Notes: a model not told the origin generated them from the letters alone. Positions 1-8,353 are shown, counted from the first letter of the stretch. The stretch is DNA of 64,000 nucleotides from Variovorax sp. PBS-H4 (GCF_901827205.1 NZ_LR594675.1:4526001-4590000), one strand, 5' to 3'. Numbers and translations: made by a program.

Positions 1-303
1 GGCAAGCCACGCCGACGACCCGGCCAGCCAGTTCGAAACATGCGCCGAGTTCAAGTGCTGTTCGAACGCGTTGTGGTCGGTGAAGAGGCCATAGGTGACG
101 AACTCCGAGGCGTCCTCGGTTCCGCGGTGCAGTTGGTAGATCAGGACACCCGGCTCGATCTGGCTGGCCTCGACTACCGGCGCCATGCGCGCGAGGAAGA
201 AGTCTTCGCAACCTGCCTTGATGGGCAGCTTGACGACGATGACGTGGTGATTCGCTCGCAGCGCCGACTCGGCGCTGCCCAGGCTTTTCAATGAAGGGGG
301 CAT
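1..303 (-). CDS. ABM-fold (antibiotic biosynthesis) monooxygenase, 3' end outside window
   Basis: Small dimeric ferredoxin-fold protein of the ABM/quinol monooxygenase type; such proteins oxidise aromatic or quinol substrates without a cofactor. The reverse strand reads an open frame of 101 codons from ATG at 303 to the window edge, so the C-terminus is missing. The visible protein has the family pattern: a first strand with HHVIVVKLPIKAG, then an EPGVLIYQLHRG strand, then FVTYGLFTDHNAFEQHLNS. It is divergent from the LysR gene at 454, which would be its natural regulator. Family assignment rests on this pattern; the substrate is unknown. Confidence 0.7.
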   Translation of the reverse strand, partial: MPPSLKSLGSAESALRANHHVIVVKLPIKAGCEDFFLARMAPVVEASQIEPGVLIYQLHRGTEDASEFVTYGLFTDHNAFEQHLNSAHVSNWLAGSSAWLA

Positions 304-453
304 GTTCGGTGTCTTTCTGGTCTTTGGGGTTTCTTTGCCTGACCGCTCGAACAACGTCTTGTCATCCGAGCAACTCAGGGGTGCCACTGTGGCTTTCAGA
401 CACGCTTGCAACAAGGCGACCAATGGCAAATGACTTTTGTCCAGATTGAGAAG

Positions 454-1406
454 ATGAAACCCACCCCTCAGATCGAAACCCGGGACATGGTCCTGCTGCA
501 GGCGCTTGCCGCACAAGGCTCGCTGAGCGGTGCCGCCGACGTGCTTGAGCAGCCGGTGTCGTCCGTCAGCCGTTCACTCAAGGCGCTAGAGCAGCGCCTC
601 CAGGTGGCGCTCCTGGTGCGCACGACACGACGCATGGAACTGACTCAGGCCGGACGGCTGTTGCTGGAGCGCAGTCGTCATGTACTGCAGTCGCTGGCGG
701 ACATCGAAGCCGACCTGGCGCGCGTTGCCGGCTCCCCGAGCGGGCTGTTGCGGGTCAATACCTCGGCCTCGTTCATGAGCCATGTCCTGCTCCCATTGAT
801 TCCGCACTTTGCACAGGCGTATCCGGGCATCGACCTCGAGTTGCGTAGAAGTGACCAGATCGTCGACTTGATCCAGGAGCATGCCGATGTGGCGATCCGC
901 ATCGGCACCATGGCCGACTCCTCGCTGCGAGCGGTATTGCTGGGGAATTGCCGCCGCCTCGTACTGGCATCACCAGCCTATCTGGGACGGCACGGCACGC
1001 CGCGCACCATCGAAGATCTTGCGACGCATCGGCTGCTCGGCTACATCGGTACAGATGCGCTCAATCGCTGGCCGCTTAGTCATGGCCAACAGCAAGAATT
1101 GAGCATCCGGCCCGCCCTCTGTGTGTCGCACGGCGAGATGCTGCATCAGCTCGCGCTGGCGCATCAAGGCATCGCCTGTCTGTTGGATTTTTCGGTGGCC
1201 GCTGATTGTCGCAGGGCAACCTGGTGGAACTGTTGCCGCAGTTCAATCTATCCCCACCGAGTCCTGTTCATATCGTCTACTACCGCCGCGCACCAACCGA
1301 TGCACGCATCCAGGCGTTCATCAATTTCATGCGAGAACACGCAGAGTCATGGGCGGCGATTTCCGGAGACGGACCGGCGCAACGACCACGCGATGCGCAT
1401 CGGTGA
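454..1406 (+). pseudogene. LysR-family regulator, frameshifted near its C-terminus
   Basis: LysR-type transcriptional regulator with N-terminal winged HTH (about residues 10-70, containing SLSGAADVLEQPVSSVSRSL) and a substrate-binding domain. The first frame is open from 454 and reads correctly to about 1206, ending LLDFSVAAD. The expected C-terminal sequence continues in another frame (GNLVELLPQF ... PVHIVYYRRAPTDARIQAFINFMREH) and stops at 1406. One missing T in the short T run near 1206 would restore a continuous protein. It is either a real pseudogene or a homopolymer error. The in-frame ATGs at 430 and 454 are both possible starts; 454 fits the family's N-terminus. It is divergent from the ABM monooxygenase gene and lies between it and the integrase. 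Confidence 0.75.
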
Positions 1407-1500
1407 AAGCCGGACAGCGCACCGCGGCGTAGCCAAAGAGCGCCGTGCAATCCTGGATCGCGCAGCGCATGAACGGACGCACGACTTGATCCGATGATCC

Positions 1501-1569
1501 GGGCTGTCCCGCCCGGACGGCGCGTTCCACCGCAAATCGGGCCGCCGCGCCATCACGGGCGGGGAGCCC
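1501..1569. repeat. long imperfect inverted repeat beyond the integrase stop codon
   Basis: Two GC-rich arms of about 24 bases (1501-1524 and 1546-1569) share GGGCT, CCCGCCCG and GGCGCG blocks in opposite orientation with small mismatches between them. The pair ends four bases before the integrase stop. There is no U tract in either direction, so a factor-independent terminator is not clear. Confidence 0.5.
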
Positions 1570-1572
1570 TTC

Positions 1573-2832
1573 TCATGCGGCCGCTTTCAACTCAACCGGC
1601 GGAGAACCCGACCTAGTAACCAGTATGTCCAAATAGTCCGCCCATCGCTGGAGCATCGCAGCGCGCTGCTTGAGGTACTGCGTCCGGTTGTAGGCGCGCC
1701 CATTGGCGTCCTTAACCGCATGCGCCAACTGGGCCTCTATCACCAGCGGGTCGATCTCCAGCGTTTCAGCCAGAAGGGTCCGGGCTGTCGCCCGGAAGCC
1801 ATGAACCGTCTGCACGGTCGGGCCGTACCCCAAGGTCAGAAGCGCTGCACGCAGAGTGTTGTCCGAGATCGGCCGCTCGTGACTACGCTCGCCCGGGAAG
1901 ACCAACGTACTGTGGCCCGTAATTGGATGCAGCTTGCGCAGCAGTTCCACTGCCTGCCTGGGCAGAGGTACTAAGTGCGGATCGCCTCGCTCCTTACCCT
2001 CGATGCGCCGCTTCATCCGCGCAGCGGGCACGGTCCAGAGCGCCCCGTCGAGATCGAGCTCGGCCCAGGCCGCCGCTCGCAGTTCGTTCGGGCGTTGAAA
2101 AAGCATGGGCGCCAGTTGAAGCGCCGTACGCACGATGGGGCCGCCTTGATAACCCTGGATGACGCGTATCAACGTCCCCAGTTGGGCCGGATCGGTGATC
2201 GCCGCGAAGTGCCGCTTCTTGTGGGGCGTGAGTGCCCCCTTGAGATCCGCCGTAATATCGCGCGGCGCCCGCGCGGTGGCGACCGCGTAGCGCCACACCG
2301 CGCGTGCTGTCATCAGCACGCGACCGGCGACGTCGAGAGCGCCACGCTCCTCGATACGGCGCAGGGCTGCCAACACCTCGATGGCCTCGATTTCGCTGAT
2401 GCGACGAGCAGCGAAATACGGAAACAGGTCCTTTTCCAGGTTGCGCTTCTCGCGCGTGGCGTAGTGGCCGCTCCAGCGCGCATGGTGCTTGTCGAACCAC
2501 TCGAGCGCCGTCTCTCGAAAGGTATCGCCGGTGTTCACGGCCGCCTTGAGCTTGACGACCTGGCGCGCCTGTATGGGATTGATTCCGGAAGCCTTCTGGG
2601 CCTTGGCAGCGTCACGGGCCTTTCGCGCCGCCGCAAGGCTCACATCGGGATAGGAGCCCAAGGCGAATTTCTTCTCAACCCCTTCGATCCTGAACTTCCA
2701 GAACCATCGGCGAGAACCCGAGGCCGAGACTTCCAGATAGAGCCCACCTGCGTCGGCGTAGCGTGCCTGCTTTCGGTCAGGCGGACAGGAGGCGTTGCGG
2801 CATGCAGCATCGGTCAACGGCATGGGGTACAT
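1573..2832 (-). CDS. Tyrosine recombinase (P4-type integrase with DUF4102 arm-binding domain)
   Basis: Site-specific recombinase of 419 residues that would integrate and excise a genomic island. The N-terminal arm-binding domain (residues about 5-90, with YADAGGLYLEVSASGSRRW and ALGSYPDVSLAAAR) is typical of P4-like integrases. The core-binding domain follows (about 105-190), then the catalytic domain with R247 (FQRPNEL), H344 and R347 (HGFRATAR), H371 and the tyrosine nucleophile Y381 (GRAYNRTQY). All catalytic residues are present, so it looks functional. It is read away from tRNA-Pro, 184 bp from its 3' end, the usual arrangement for tRNA-associated elements. The start at 2832 overlaps a GGGGTACAT motif; M4 (2823) is the alternative. 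Confidence 0.93.
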   Translation of the reverse strand: MYPMPLTDAACRNASCPPDRKQARYADAGGLYLEVSASGSRRWFWKFRIEGVEKKFALGSYPDVSLAAARKARDAAKAQKASGINPIQARQVVKLKAAVNTGDTFRETALEWFDKHHARWSGHYATREKRNLEKDLFPYFAARRISEIEAIEVLAALRRIEERGALDVAGRVLMTARAVWRYAVATARAPRDITADLKGALTPHKKRHFAAITDPAQLGTLIRVIQGYQGGPIVRTALQLAPMLFQRPNELRAAAWAELDLDGALWTVPAARMKRRIEGKERGDPHLVPLPRQAVELLRKLHPITGHSTLVFPGERSHERPISDNTLRAALLTLGYGPTVQTVHGFRATARTLLAETLEIDPLVIEAQLAHAVKDANGRAYNRTQYLKQRAAMLQRWADYLDILVTRSGSPPVELKAAA

Positions 2833-2840
2833 CCAGGGGG

Positions 2841-2902
2841 TGGGGGTACAAAACTGCTGTCCCAGGGGGTTCAGGCGGTTTGTACCCCCTTTTGTACCCC
2901 CA
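2841..2902. repeat. GGGGTACA repeats upstream of integrase, including a perfect 13-bp inverted pair
   Basis: TGGGGGTACAAAA at 2841-2853 is repeated exactly in reverse complement at 2890-2902, and a further TTTGTACCCCC copy sits at 2879-2889. A fourth GGGGTACA occurs at 2824, at the integrase start. Clustered copies directly upstream of an integrase gene suggest arm-type recombinase or excisionase sites, or an autoregulatory operator. Which of these is not decided by the sequence. Confidence 0.7.
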
Positions 2903-2969
2903 CTTGGCGCTGGCAGTCACCGGATTTCAGTGTATGCCTCCGGACGCGATTCGCCCAGCTCCCCAATGA

Positions 2970-3004
2970 AAAAGGGCGTCCGGAGGATGATTCCGGACGC
3001 CCTT
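2970..3004 (-). terminator. Intrinsic terminator downstream of tRNA-Pro
   Basis: A perfect 13-bp stem (2972-2984 with 2992-3004) and 7-base loop, followed on the minus strand by five T residues. It lies 12 bp beyond the tRNA 3' end and would end the tRNA-Pro transcript. Confidence 0.85.
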
Positions 3005-3015
3005 GGACGTTTTGT

Positions 3016-3092
3016 TGGTCGGTGTGAAAGGATTCGAACCTTCGACCCCTTGCACCCCATGCAAGTGCGCTACCAGGCTGCGCCACACACCG
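3016..3092 (-). tRNA. tRNA-Pro (anticodon GGG)
   Basis: 77-base tRNA including encoded CCA (complement at 3016-3018). Acceptor arms CGGTGTG and CACACCG pair perfectly, the D arm reads GCGCAGCCTGGTAGCGC, and the TPsiC arm contains GGTTCGAATCC. The anticodon stem CTTGC/GCAAG encloses loop ATGGGGT, giving anticodon GGG. Its 3' side faces the integrase gene, so it is a candidate attachment site. Confidence 0.97.
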
Positions 3093-3101
3093 AAGCTTGC
3101 G

Positions 3102-3107
3102 ATTATA
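3102..3107 (-). promoter_or_regulatory. -10 box (TATAAT) of tRNA-Pro
   Basis: A perfect TATAAT on the minus strand lies 9 bp before the first base of tRNA-Pro. No convincing -35 hexamer is visible at 16-18 bp. Confidence 0.6.
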
Positions 3108-3119
3108 GCCTGCGGGCTT

Positions 3120-3584
3120 TCAGTGGTTCGAAGCCAGAAGCTCGCGAATTTCGTAGAGCTCCCGCTTCAGACGCAGCAGTTGCGACAGCTCGATCGCTGG
3201 GTGGCTGCCGCGAGACGCATCGAGGTCTTCCTGAAGCGCGGCGTCGAACTCCTCCTGGTCGATCTCAACGGCCTCCACGCCTTCGAGCGGCACCTCGCCC
3301 GCCTTGCGGCGGTCACGCTCCGTCTGCACCATTTCCTGCAGCTTGTTGCGCGCGCCGCTGATGGTGAAACCCTGGTCGTAGAGCAGGTCGCGGATGCGGC
3401 GGATCATCAGCACCTCGTGGTGCTGGTAGTAGCGGCGGTTGCCGCGCCGCTTCATCGGACGCAACTGGGTGAACTCCTGTTCCCAGTAGCGCAGCACATG
3501 CGGTTTGACCCCACACAGTTCGCCCACTTCACCGATCGTGAAGTATCGTTTGACGGGGATGGGCGGCAGGAGCGTTTTCTCCAT
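3120..3584 (-). CDS. MerR-family transcriptional regulator of the pheT-ihfA locus
   Basis: MerR-type DNA-binding protein of 154 residues. The N-terminal winged HTH contains YFTIGEVGELCGVKPHVLRYWEQEF and RRGNRRYYQHHEV, followed by a short coiled helix. No C-terminal effector domain or cysteine metal site is seen, so it is a short MerR protein whose ligand, if any, is unknown. The start at 3584 (MEKTLLPP) fits the family better than the ATG three codons upstream. It follows ihfA in the same direction with tRNA-Pro next, an order widely conserved in beta-proteobacteria. Confidence 0.88.
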   Translation of the reverse strand: MEKTLLPPIPVKRYFTIGEVGELCGVKPHVLRYWEQEFTQLRPMKRRGNRRYYQHHEVLMIRRIRDLLYDQGFTISGARNKLQEMVQTERDRRKAGEVPLEGVEAVEIDQEEFDAALQEDLDASRGSHPAIELSQLLRLKRELYEIRELLASNH

Positions 3585-3648
3585 TGAAATCAAGGCGGTG
3601 CGAGAACAACCTTAGAGATTACTCTACCGCGGGCACAAGGGCCAAGAA

Positions 3649-4020
3649 CTATTCGGTGCCAAGGCTCCATTCCACATCCTGCGAACCCTCGTCACCCGCG
3701 CTGCCCTGGATCTGCTCCTTGAGCTTGGCGCTGGCATGGAAGGTGGCGACGCGCCGCTCGCCGATCGGAATAGCCTCGCCGGTACGCGGATTGCGCCCGG
3801 GACGCGGCGCCTTCACGCGGATCTGGAAATTGCCGAAGCCCGAGATCTTCACGTCCGTGCCCTCGATCAAGCTGCCGGCGATCAGGTCGAAAAAGGCTTC
3901 GACCATGTCCTTGGATTCGCGCTTGTTGAGGCCGATCTGCTCGAACAGGAGATCGGCCAGATGCGCCTTGGTCAGTGCCGGCGTTTCCAGGGCTTCAAGC
4001 GTGAAATCCATGAGCTTCAT
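3649..4020 (-). CDS. ihfA: Integration host factor subunit alpha
   Basis: Alpha subunit of IHF, the sequence-specific DNA-bending heterodimer used in recombination, replication and transcription. The 123-residue protein shows the HU/IHF fold with ALTKAHLADLLFEQIGLNKRESKDMVEAFF at the N-terminus and the DNA-grasping arm GRNPRTGEAIPIGERRVATFHAS. The C-terminus carries about 18 extra residues compared with the Escherichia coli protein, as is usual in this group. Its ATG overlaps the pheT stop codon (ATGA), which shows translational coupling with pheT as in other proteobacteria. Confidence 0.97.
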   Translation of the reverse strand: MKLMDFTLEALETPALTKAHLADLLFEQIGLNKRESKDMVEAFFDLIAGSLIEGTDVKISGFGNFQIRVKAPRPGRNPRTGEAIPIGERRVATFHASAKLKEQIQGSAGDEGSQDVEWSLGTE

Positions 4021-6455
4021 ACCCGCAGATGCGCGCCGAGCCGCGCGCTGAGTTGTTCAAGAATCGCGGCCACTGCCGCTTCGACCTGCTCGTCTGTCAG
4101 CGTAGCCTCGCCGCTGTAGAAACGCAGGCGTACGGCCATGCTCTTCTCGCCGAGCGCCAGACCGCCAGGGCCGCCCGGCGCATCACGGCCCACGGGCGGG
4201 CGATAGATGTCGAACAGCACTGCGTCGCGCAGCAGCGCCGGATCGGCTGCGGAGCGGATGGTGCGCATCAGCGCGTCGTGCGTGATGGCTTCCGCCACCA
4301 CCACGGCGATGTCGCGCTCCACCGCCTGGTGCTTGGGCACGGGCCGAGCCACGGGCACCGGGCGCGCAACCACGGCGTCGAGGTCGAGCTCGAAGAGCAC
4401 CGGAGGCTGCGGGAACTCCCATTGCTGGCGCCATCGCGGATGGAGCTCGCCGATGACGCCTACAGGCCGGCCGTCGAGCAGCACGCGCGCGGCGCGGCCG
4501 GGATGCAGCGCCGGATGCTCGGTGGACTCGAACGTGGCCGCGCGCGGCGCCAGCAGCGCCTCGACGTCGCCCTTGACGTCGAAGAAGTCTGCGCGCTGCG
4601 GCCTGCCGTCCCAACGCTCGGCCTCGGCGTCGCCCCAGGCGAGACCGGCCACACGCATGGGCTGATGCACGCCCTTGACGGTGCTGTCGGTGGTGGCGAC
4701 CGTGTCGTCACGCAGGAACACCCGCCCCAGTTCGAAAACGCGCACGCGCGGGGCGCGACGGTCGAGGTTGAACTTCAGGACCTGAAGCAGCGAACCGATC
4801 AGCGAAGAGCGCATCACGCTCATCTGGCTGGCAATTGGATTCAGCAGCTTGATCGGATTGACGTTGCCCGCGAGCTCCGCTTCCCAGTGCGCCTCGACAA
4901 AGCTGAAGTTGATCGTCTCCTGATAACCCAGCGCAGCGAGCCGATGGCGCACGCCGAAATTACTGCGCTGCGACTCGGGGCGCACGCGGGCGGTGATCGG
5001 GGCCAGCGGAGGCACGGTGGGCAGGTTGTTGTAGCCGACGAGGCGCGCGACCTCCTCGATCAGGTCTTCCTCGATGAGCAGGTCGAAGCGGTGCGGTGGC
5101 GGGGTGACGACCAGCGTGCCTTCACCCTCCTCGACGGGGAAACCCAGCCGACGCAAGGCGTCGCGGCACTGCGCCTGGGTCAGAGCCATGCCGATCACGC
5201 GCGCGGCACGCTCGACGCGCAGCGTGACGGACTTCGCCTCGGGCTGCCGCAAGGTCTGGTCATCGATCGGGCCGGGCTGACCCCCGCAGATCTCGACGAT
5301 CAGCTGGGTAATGCGATCGATGATCTGCACGGTGCGGCTCGGGTCGACGCCGCGCTCGAAGCGATGCCCGGCATCGGTCGAGAAGTTGAAGCGGCGCGCG
5401 CGCCCCTGGATGGACTCAGGCCACCAGAAGGCTGCCTCGACGTAGATGTTGCGCGTGTCGTCCGAAACGGCCGTCGCATCGCCGCCCATGATGCCGGCCA
5501 GCGACTCGACCTGGCTGCGCTCGTCGGCGATCACGCCGACCTTCTCGTCCAGCGTCACGGTGTTGCCGTTGAGCAGCTTGAGCTGTTCGCTCGCCCTGGC
5601 CCAGCGCACGACCAAACCCCCGTTGATCTTGTCCAGATCGAAGACGTGACTGGGCTGACCGTACTCGAACATCACGTAGTTCGAAATATCGACCAGCGGC
5701 GACACGCTGCGCTGGCCGCAGCGCGCCAGGCGCTCGACCATCCAGCCCGGCGTCGCGGCCTGGGTGTCGACGCCACGGACGATGCGGCCCGAGAAGCGGC
5801 CACACAAGTCAGGGGCCTCGACCTTCACCGGCAGCCTGTCGGGCACTGCGGCGGCCACGGGCGGAATCGGCGGCGTTCTGAGCGGCGCACCGGTCAGCGC
5901 CGCGAGCTCGCGCGCAATGCCGTAGACGGAGAGGCCGTGCGCGAGGTTCGGGGTCAGCTTGAGGGTGAGCAGGGTGTCGTCGAGCTTCAGCAGCTCGCGC
6001 ACGTCGGTGCCGACCGGGGCGTCAGCCGGCAGCTCCAGCAGCCCACCGTGGTCATCGCTGAGCTTGAGCTCGCGCGCCGAGCACAGCATGCCCTGGCTCT
6101 CGACGCCGCGCAGCTTGCCGAGCTTGATCTGGAAGGGCTGCCCGTCCTCGCCCGGCGGCAGCTCGGCGCCAACCAGCGCCAGGGGCACCTTGATGCCCGC
6201 GCGCGCATTGGGCGCGCCGCACACGATGTTCAGCAGCGTGCCCACTCCCGCATCGACCTGGCACACGCGCAACCGGTCAGCGTTGGGGTGCGGCGCAGCC
6301 TCCTTGATTTCGCCGACGACCACCTTGCTGAACGGCGGCGCGGCCGACCGGCGCTCCTCCACCTCGAAGCCACCCATGGTGAGCGTCTCGGCCAGCGTCT
6401 CGCTGTCGATGGGCGGGTTGCAGAACTCGCGCAACCAGGACTCGGGGAATTGCAT
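4017..6455 (-). CDS. pheT: Phenylalanine--tRNA ligase beta subunit
   Basis: Beta chain of the cytoplasmic alpha2-beta2 PheRS, which charges tRNA-Phe and edits mis-acylated Tyr-tRNA-Phe. The 812-residue protein has the expected order: tRNA-binding OB domain (about 40-150), B3/B4 editing domain, B5 domain, catalytic-like core, and C-terminal ferredoxin-fold anticodon-binding domain ending near residue 810. It starts 22 bp after pheS and overlaps ihfA by four bases, so pheS-pheT-ihfA are one transcription unit. A very long open frame on the opposite strand is only a codon-bias shadow. Confidence 0.98.
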   Translation of the reverse strand: MQFPESWLREFCNPPIDSETLAETLTMGGFEVEERRSAAPPFSKVVVGEIKEAAPHPNADRLRVCQVDAGVGTLLNIVCGAPNARAGIKVPLALVGAELPPGEDGQPFQIKLGKLRGVESQGMLCSARELKLSDDHGGLLELPADAPVGTDVRELLKLDDTLLTLKLTPNLAHGLSVYGIARELAALTGAPLRTPPIPPVAAAVPDRLPVKVEAPDLCGRFSGRIVRGVDTQAATPGWMVERLARCGQRSVSPLVDISNYVMFEYGQPSHVFDLDKINGGLVVRWARASEQLKLLNGNTVTLDEKVGVIADERSQVESLAGIMGGDATAVSDDTRNIYVEAAFWWPESIQGRARRFNFSTDAGHRFERGVDPSRTVQIIDRITQLIVEICGGQPGPIDDQTLRQPEAKSVTLRVERAARVIGMALTQAQCRDALRRLGFPVEEGEGTLVVTPPPHRFDLLIEEDLIEEVARLVGYNNLPTVPPLAPITARVRPESQRSNFGVRHRLAALGYQETINFSFVEAHWEAELAGNVNPIKLLNPIASQMSVMRSSLIGSLLQVLKFNLDRRAPRVRVFELGRVFLRDDTVATTDSTVKGVHQPMRVAGLAWGDAEAERWDGRPQRADFFDVKGDVEALLAPRAATFESTEHPALHPGRAARVLLDGRPVGVIGELHPRWRQQWEFPQPPVLFELDLDAVVARPVPVARPVPKHQAVERDIAVVVAEAITHDALMRTIRSAADPALLRDAVLFDIYRPPVGRDAPGGPGGLALGEKSMAVRLRFYSGEATLTDEQVEAAVAAILEQLSARLGAHLRV

Positions 6456-6477
6456 CTCGCGTTCTCGTTCTGTCTGA

Positions 6478-7554
6478 TTATTGAAACTGGTTCAGGAAGC
6501 GCAGGTCGCCATCGAAAAACAGGCGCAGGTCGTTCACGCCATAACGCAGCATGGTGAGCCGGTCCGGGCCCATGCCGAAGGCGAAGCCGATGTAGCGCTC
6601 TGGGTCCAGGCCCATGTTGCGCACCACCTGCGGATGCACCTGGCCTGAACCCGAGACCTCGAGCCATCGGCCGGCCAAAGGGCCGGTCTGGAACTGGATG
6701 TCGATCTCGGCGCTGGGCTCGGTGAAGGGGAAGAAGCTCGGCCTGAAGCGCAGCACCAAGTCGTCGGTCTCGAAGAAGGTGCGACAGAAGTCGGTAAAGA
6801 TGACCTTCAGGTCCTTGAAGCTGACGTTCTCCCCCAGCCACAGGCCTTCGCACTGGTGGAACATCGGCGAGTGCGTGGCATCGCTGTCGACGCGGTAGGT
6901 CCGGCCGGGCGCGATGACCCGAATTTCGGGCGCCTTGACGGTGCCGGTGGTGTCGGCCGCCGCGGCGGCGAATTCGGCAGCGTACTTCTTGATGTGCTGA
7001 TGTGCGTAGCGCACCTGCATCGGGCTGGTATGCGGACGCAGGTTGTAGGGGATGCCATCCTCGCCGTTGATGTCGACGTAGAAGGTGTCCTGCATCGATC
7101 GTGCGGGATGGTTAGGCGGATTGTTGAGCGAGGTGAAGCTGTGCCAGTCGCTCTCGATCTCGGGACCGTCGGCCACATCGAAGCCCATGCTCGAGAAGAT
7201 GGCCTCGATGCGCTCCATCGTGCGGCTCACCGGATGCAGGCCCCCGCCAGCACGACGGCGGCCCGGAAGCGTGACGTCGAGCGCCTCGGCGCGCAACTGG
7301 ATGGCGAGCTCTTCGTCGGCGAGTTGCTGGCGGCGGCCGGCCAGCGCGGCCTCGATGGCCTGCTTGGCCACGTTGATCGCGGCGCCGCGCGACTTCTTCT
7401 CCTCGACGGACAGCGTGGCCATGCCCTTCATCAGTTCGGTGATGCGGCCGGCCTTGCCGAGGAACTGCGCCTTGGCGTTCTCAAGTTCGGCCGGTGCCTT
7501 GGCTTCGGCGAAGGCTGCACGTGCGGTATCGACCAGGGAGTCCAACTCGTTCAT
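6478..7554 (-). CDS. pheS: Phenylalanine--tRNA ligase alpha subunit
   Basis: Catalytic subunit of PheRS, 358 residues. The N-terminal coiled-coil (MNELDSLVDTARAAF onward) is followed by the class II catalytic core with motif 2-like sequence around FHQCEGLWLG and motif 3 GFAFGMGPDRLTMLRYG near the C-terminus. The start at 7554 is chosen because it matches the family's N-terminus; the open frame extends upstream without homology. A strong hairpin with a U tract lies 43 bp upstream. Confidence 0.98.
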   Translation of the reverse strand: MNELDSLVDTARAAFAEAKAPAELENAKAQFLGKAGRITELMKGMATLSVEEKKSRGAAINVAKQAIEAALAGRRQQLADEELAIQLRAEALDVTLPGRRRAGGGLHPVSRTMERIEAIFSSMGFDVADGPEIESDWHSFTSLNNPPNHPARSMQDTFYVDINGEDGIPYNLRPHTSPMQVRYAHQHIKKYAAEFAAAAADTTGTVKAPEIRVIAPGRTYRVDSDATHSPMFHQCEGLWLGENVSFKDLKVIFTDFCRTFFETDDLVLRFRPSFFPFTEPSAEIDIQFQTGPLAGRWLEVSGSGQVHPQVVRNMGLDPERYIGFAFGMGPDRLTMLRYGVNDLRLFFDGDLRFLNQFQ

Positions 7555-7596
7555 GGAAATTCTTGAGCGTGAGAGAAAAAGAGGCCGACGATGCGA

Positions 7597-7634
7597 ATAA
7601 AAAAGGGCTGGAGCCCTTTCAAGCGCCAGCCCTT
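7597..7634 (-). terminator. Terminator or attenuator between rplT and pheS
   Basis: Stem AAGGGCTGG/CCAGCCCTT (7626-7634 with 7603-7611) with a 14-base loop, followed on the minus strand by TTTTTT. Its place just before pheS matches the attenuator position in the E. coli rplT-pheM-pheST operon. No phenylalanine-rich leader frame precedes it, so it may be only a partial terminator between the two blocks. Confidence 0.7.
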
Positions 7635-7684
7635 GTACCGTGGGCGCAGGCCGCCTCTCGAGGAGCGGCAACCTGCTTGCGAGA

Positions 7685-8044
7685 TCAAGCAGCCAGCTTG
7701 GCCTTGACCTGCTCCACGATGCCGGCAAAAGCGGCCTTGTCGTGCACGGCGATATCGGCCAGGACCTTGCGGTCGATCTCGATACCGGCCTTGCGGATGC
7801 CGTTGGCGAACTGGCTGTAAGTCAGGCCCAGTTCACGGGAGGCGGCATTGATACGGGCGATCCACAGTTGGCGGAAAACGCGCTTCTTGGTGCGGCGGTC
7901 ACGGTAGGCGTATTGGCCCGCCTTCATCACCGCCTGCTTGGCGATGCGGAAGACGTTGCCGCGGCGACCGCGGAAACCCTTGGCAAGTGCGAGAACCTTC
8001 TTGTGGCGGGCGCGAGCCGTGACACCACGTTTGACGCGAGGCAT
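7685..8044 (-). CDS. rplT: 50S ribosomal protein L20
   Basis: Early-assembling large-subunit protein that binds 23S rRNA, 119 residues. The sequence MPRVKRGVTARARHKKVL and RRTKKRVFRQLWIARINAA are diagnostic. It follows rpmI by 23 bp in the conserved infC-rpmI-rplT order. L20 is known in E. coli to repress rpmI-rplT translation by binding its own leader mRNA; a stable hairpin upstream of rpmI is a candidate counterpart here. Confidence 0.98.
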   Translation of the reverse strand: MPRVKRGVTARARHKKVLALAKGFRGRRGNVFRIAKQAVMKAGQYAYRDRRTKKRVFRQLWIARINAASRELGLTYSQFANGIRKAGIEIDRKVLADIAVHDKAAFAGIVEQVKAKLAA

Positions 8045-8067
8045 GTGTGTACTCCTTGTTCGTCGTG

Positions 8068-8271
8068 TTAGATGCCGCTGCCGGGCAACATGGCAGCCAT
8101 CGAGACCATGTTGGTCTCATGCACTGCCGTTGCACCACGCAGGTGACGCTTGTTCTTGGTGGTCTTCTTCGTCAGGATGTGACGCTTGAAGGCTTGACCG
8201 CGCTTGACGGTGCCACCGGGACGAACGCGGAAACGCTTTTTCGCGCTGCTCTTGGTCTTCATCTTGGGCAT
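8068..8271 (-). CDS. rpmI: 50S ribosomal protein L35
   Basis: Small large-subunit protein of 67 residues, MPKMKTKSSAKKRFRVRPGG at the N-terminus and ATAVHETNMVSMAAMLP near the end. The ATG at 8271 fits the family; the longer open frame upstream is not homologous. It lies between infC and rplT. Confidence 0.97.
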   Translation of the reverse strand: MPKMKTKSSAKKRFRVRPGGTVKRGQAFKRHILTKKTTKNKRHLRGATAVHETNMVSMAAMLPGSGI

Positions 8272-8353
8272 GTGAATGCTCCTTTCGTTTGTGCTCGTGA
8301 GGCGCCGGGGATGATTCCCACGGTCTTGTTGGCCCCGAGACACTTCTTCATCC

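Noticed and set aside
1327..1556. Short minus-strand frames between the LysR fragment and the integrase
   Set aside because: No ribosome-binding site, mutually overlapping and without recognisable family; probably non-coding.
4029..6557. 842-codon open frame on the plus strand opposite pheT
   Set aside because: It is the codon-bias shadow of pheT in high-GC DNA, with Arg/His/Gln-rich composition and no family pattern.
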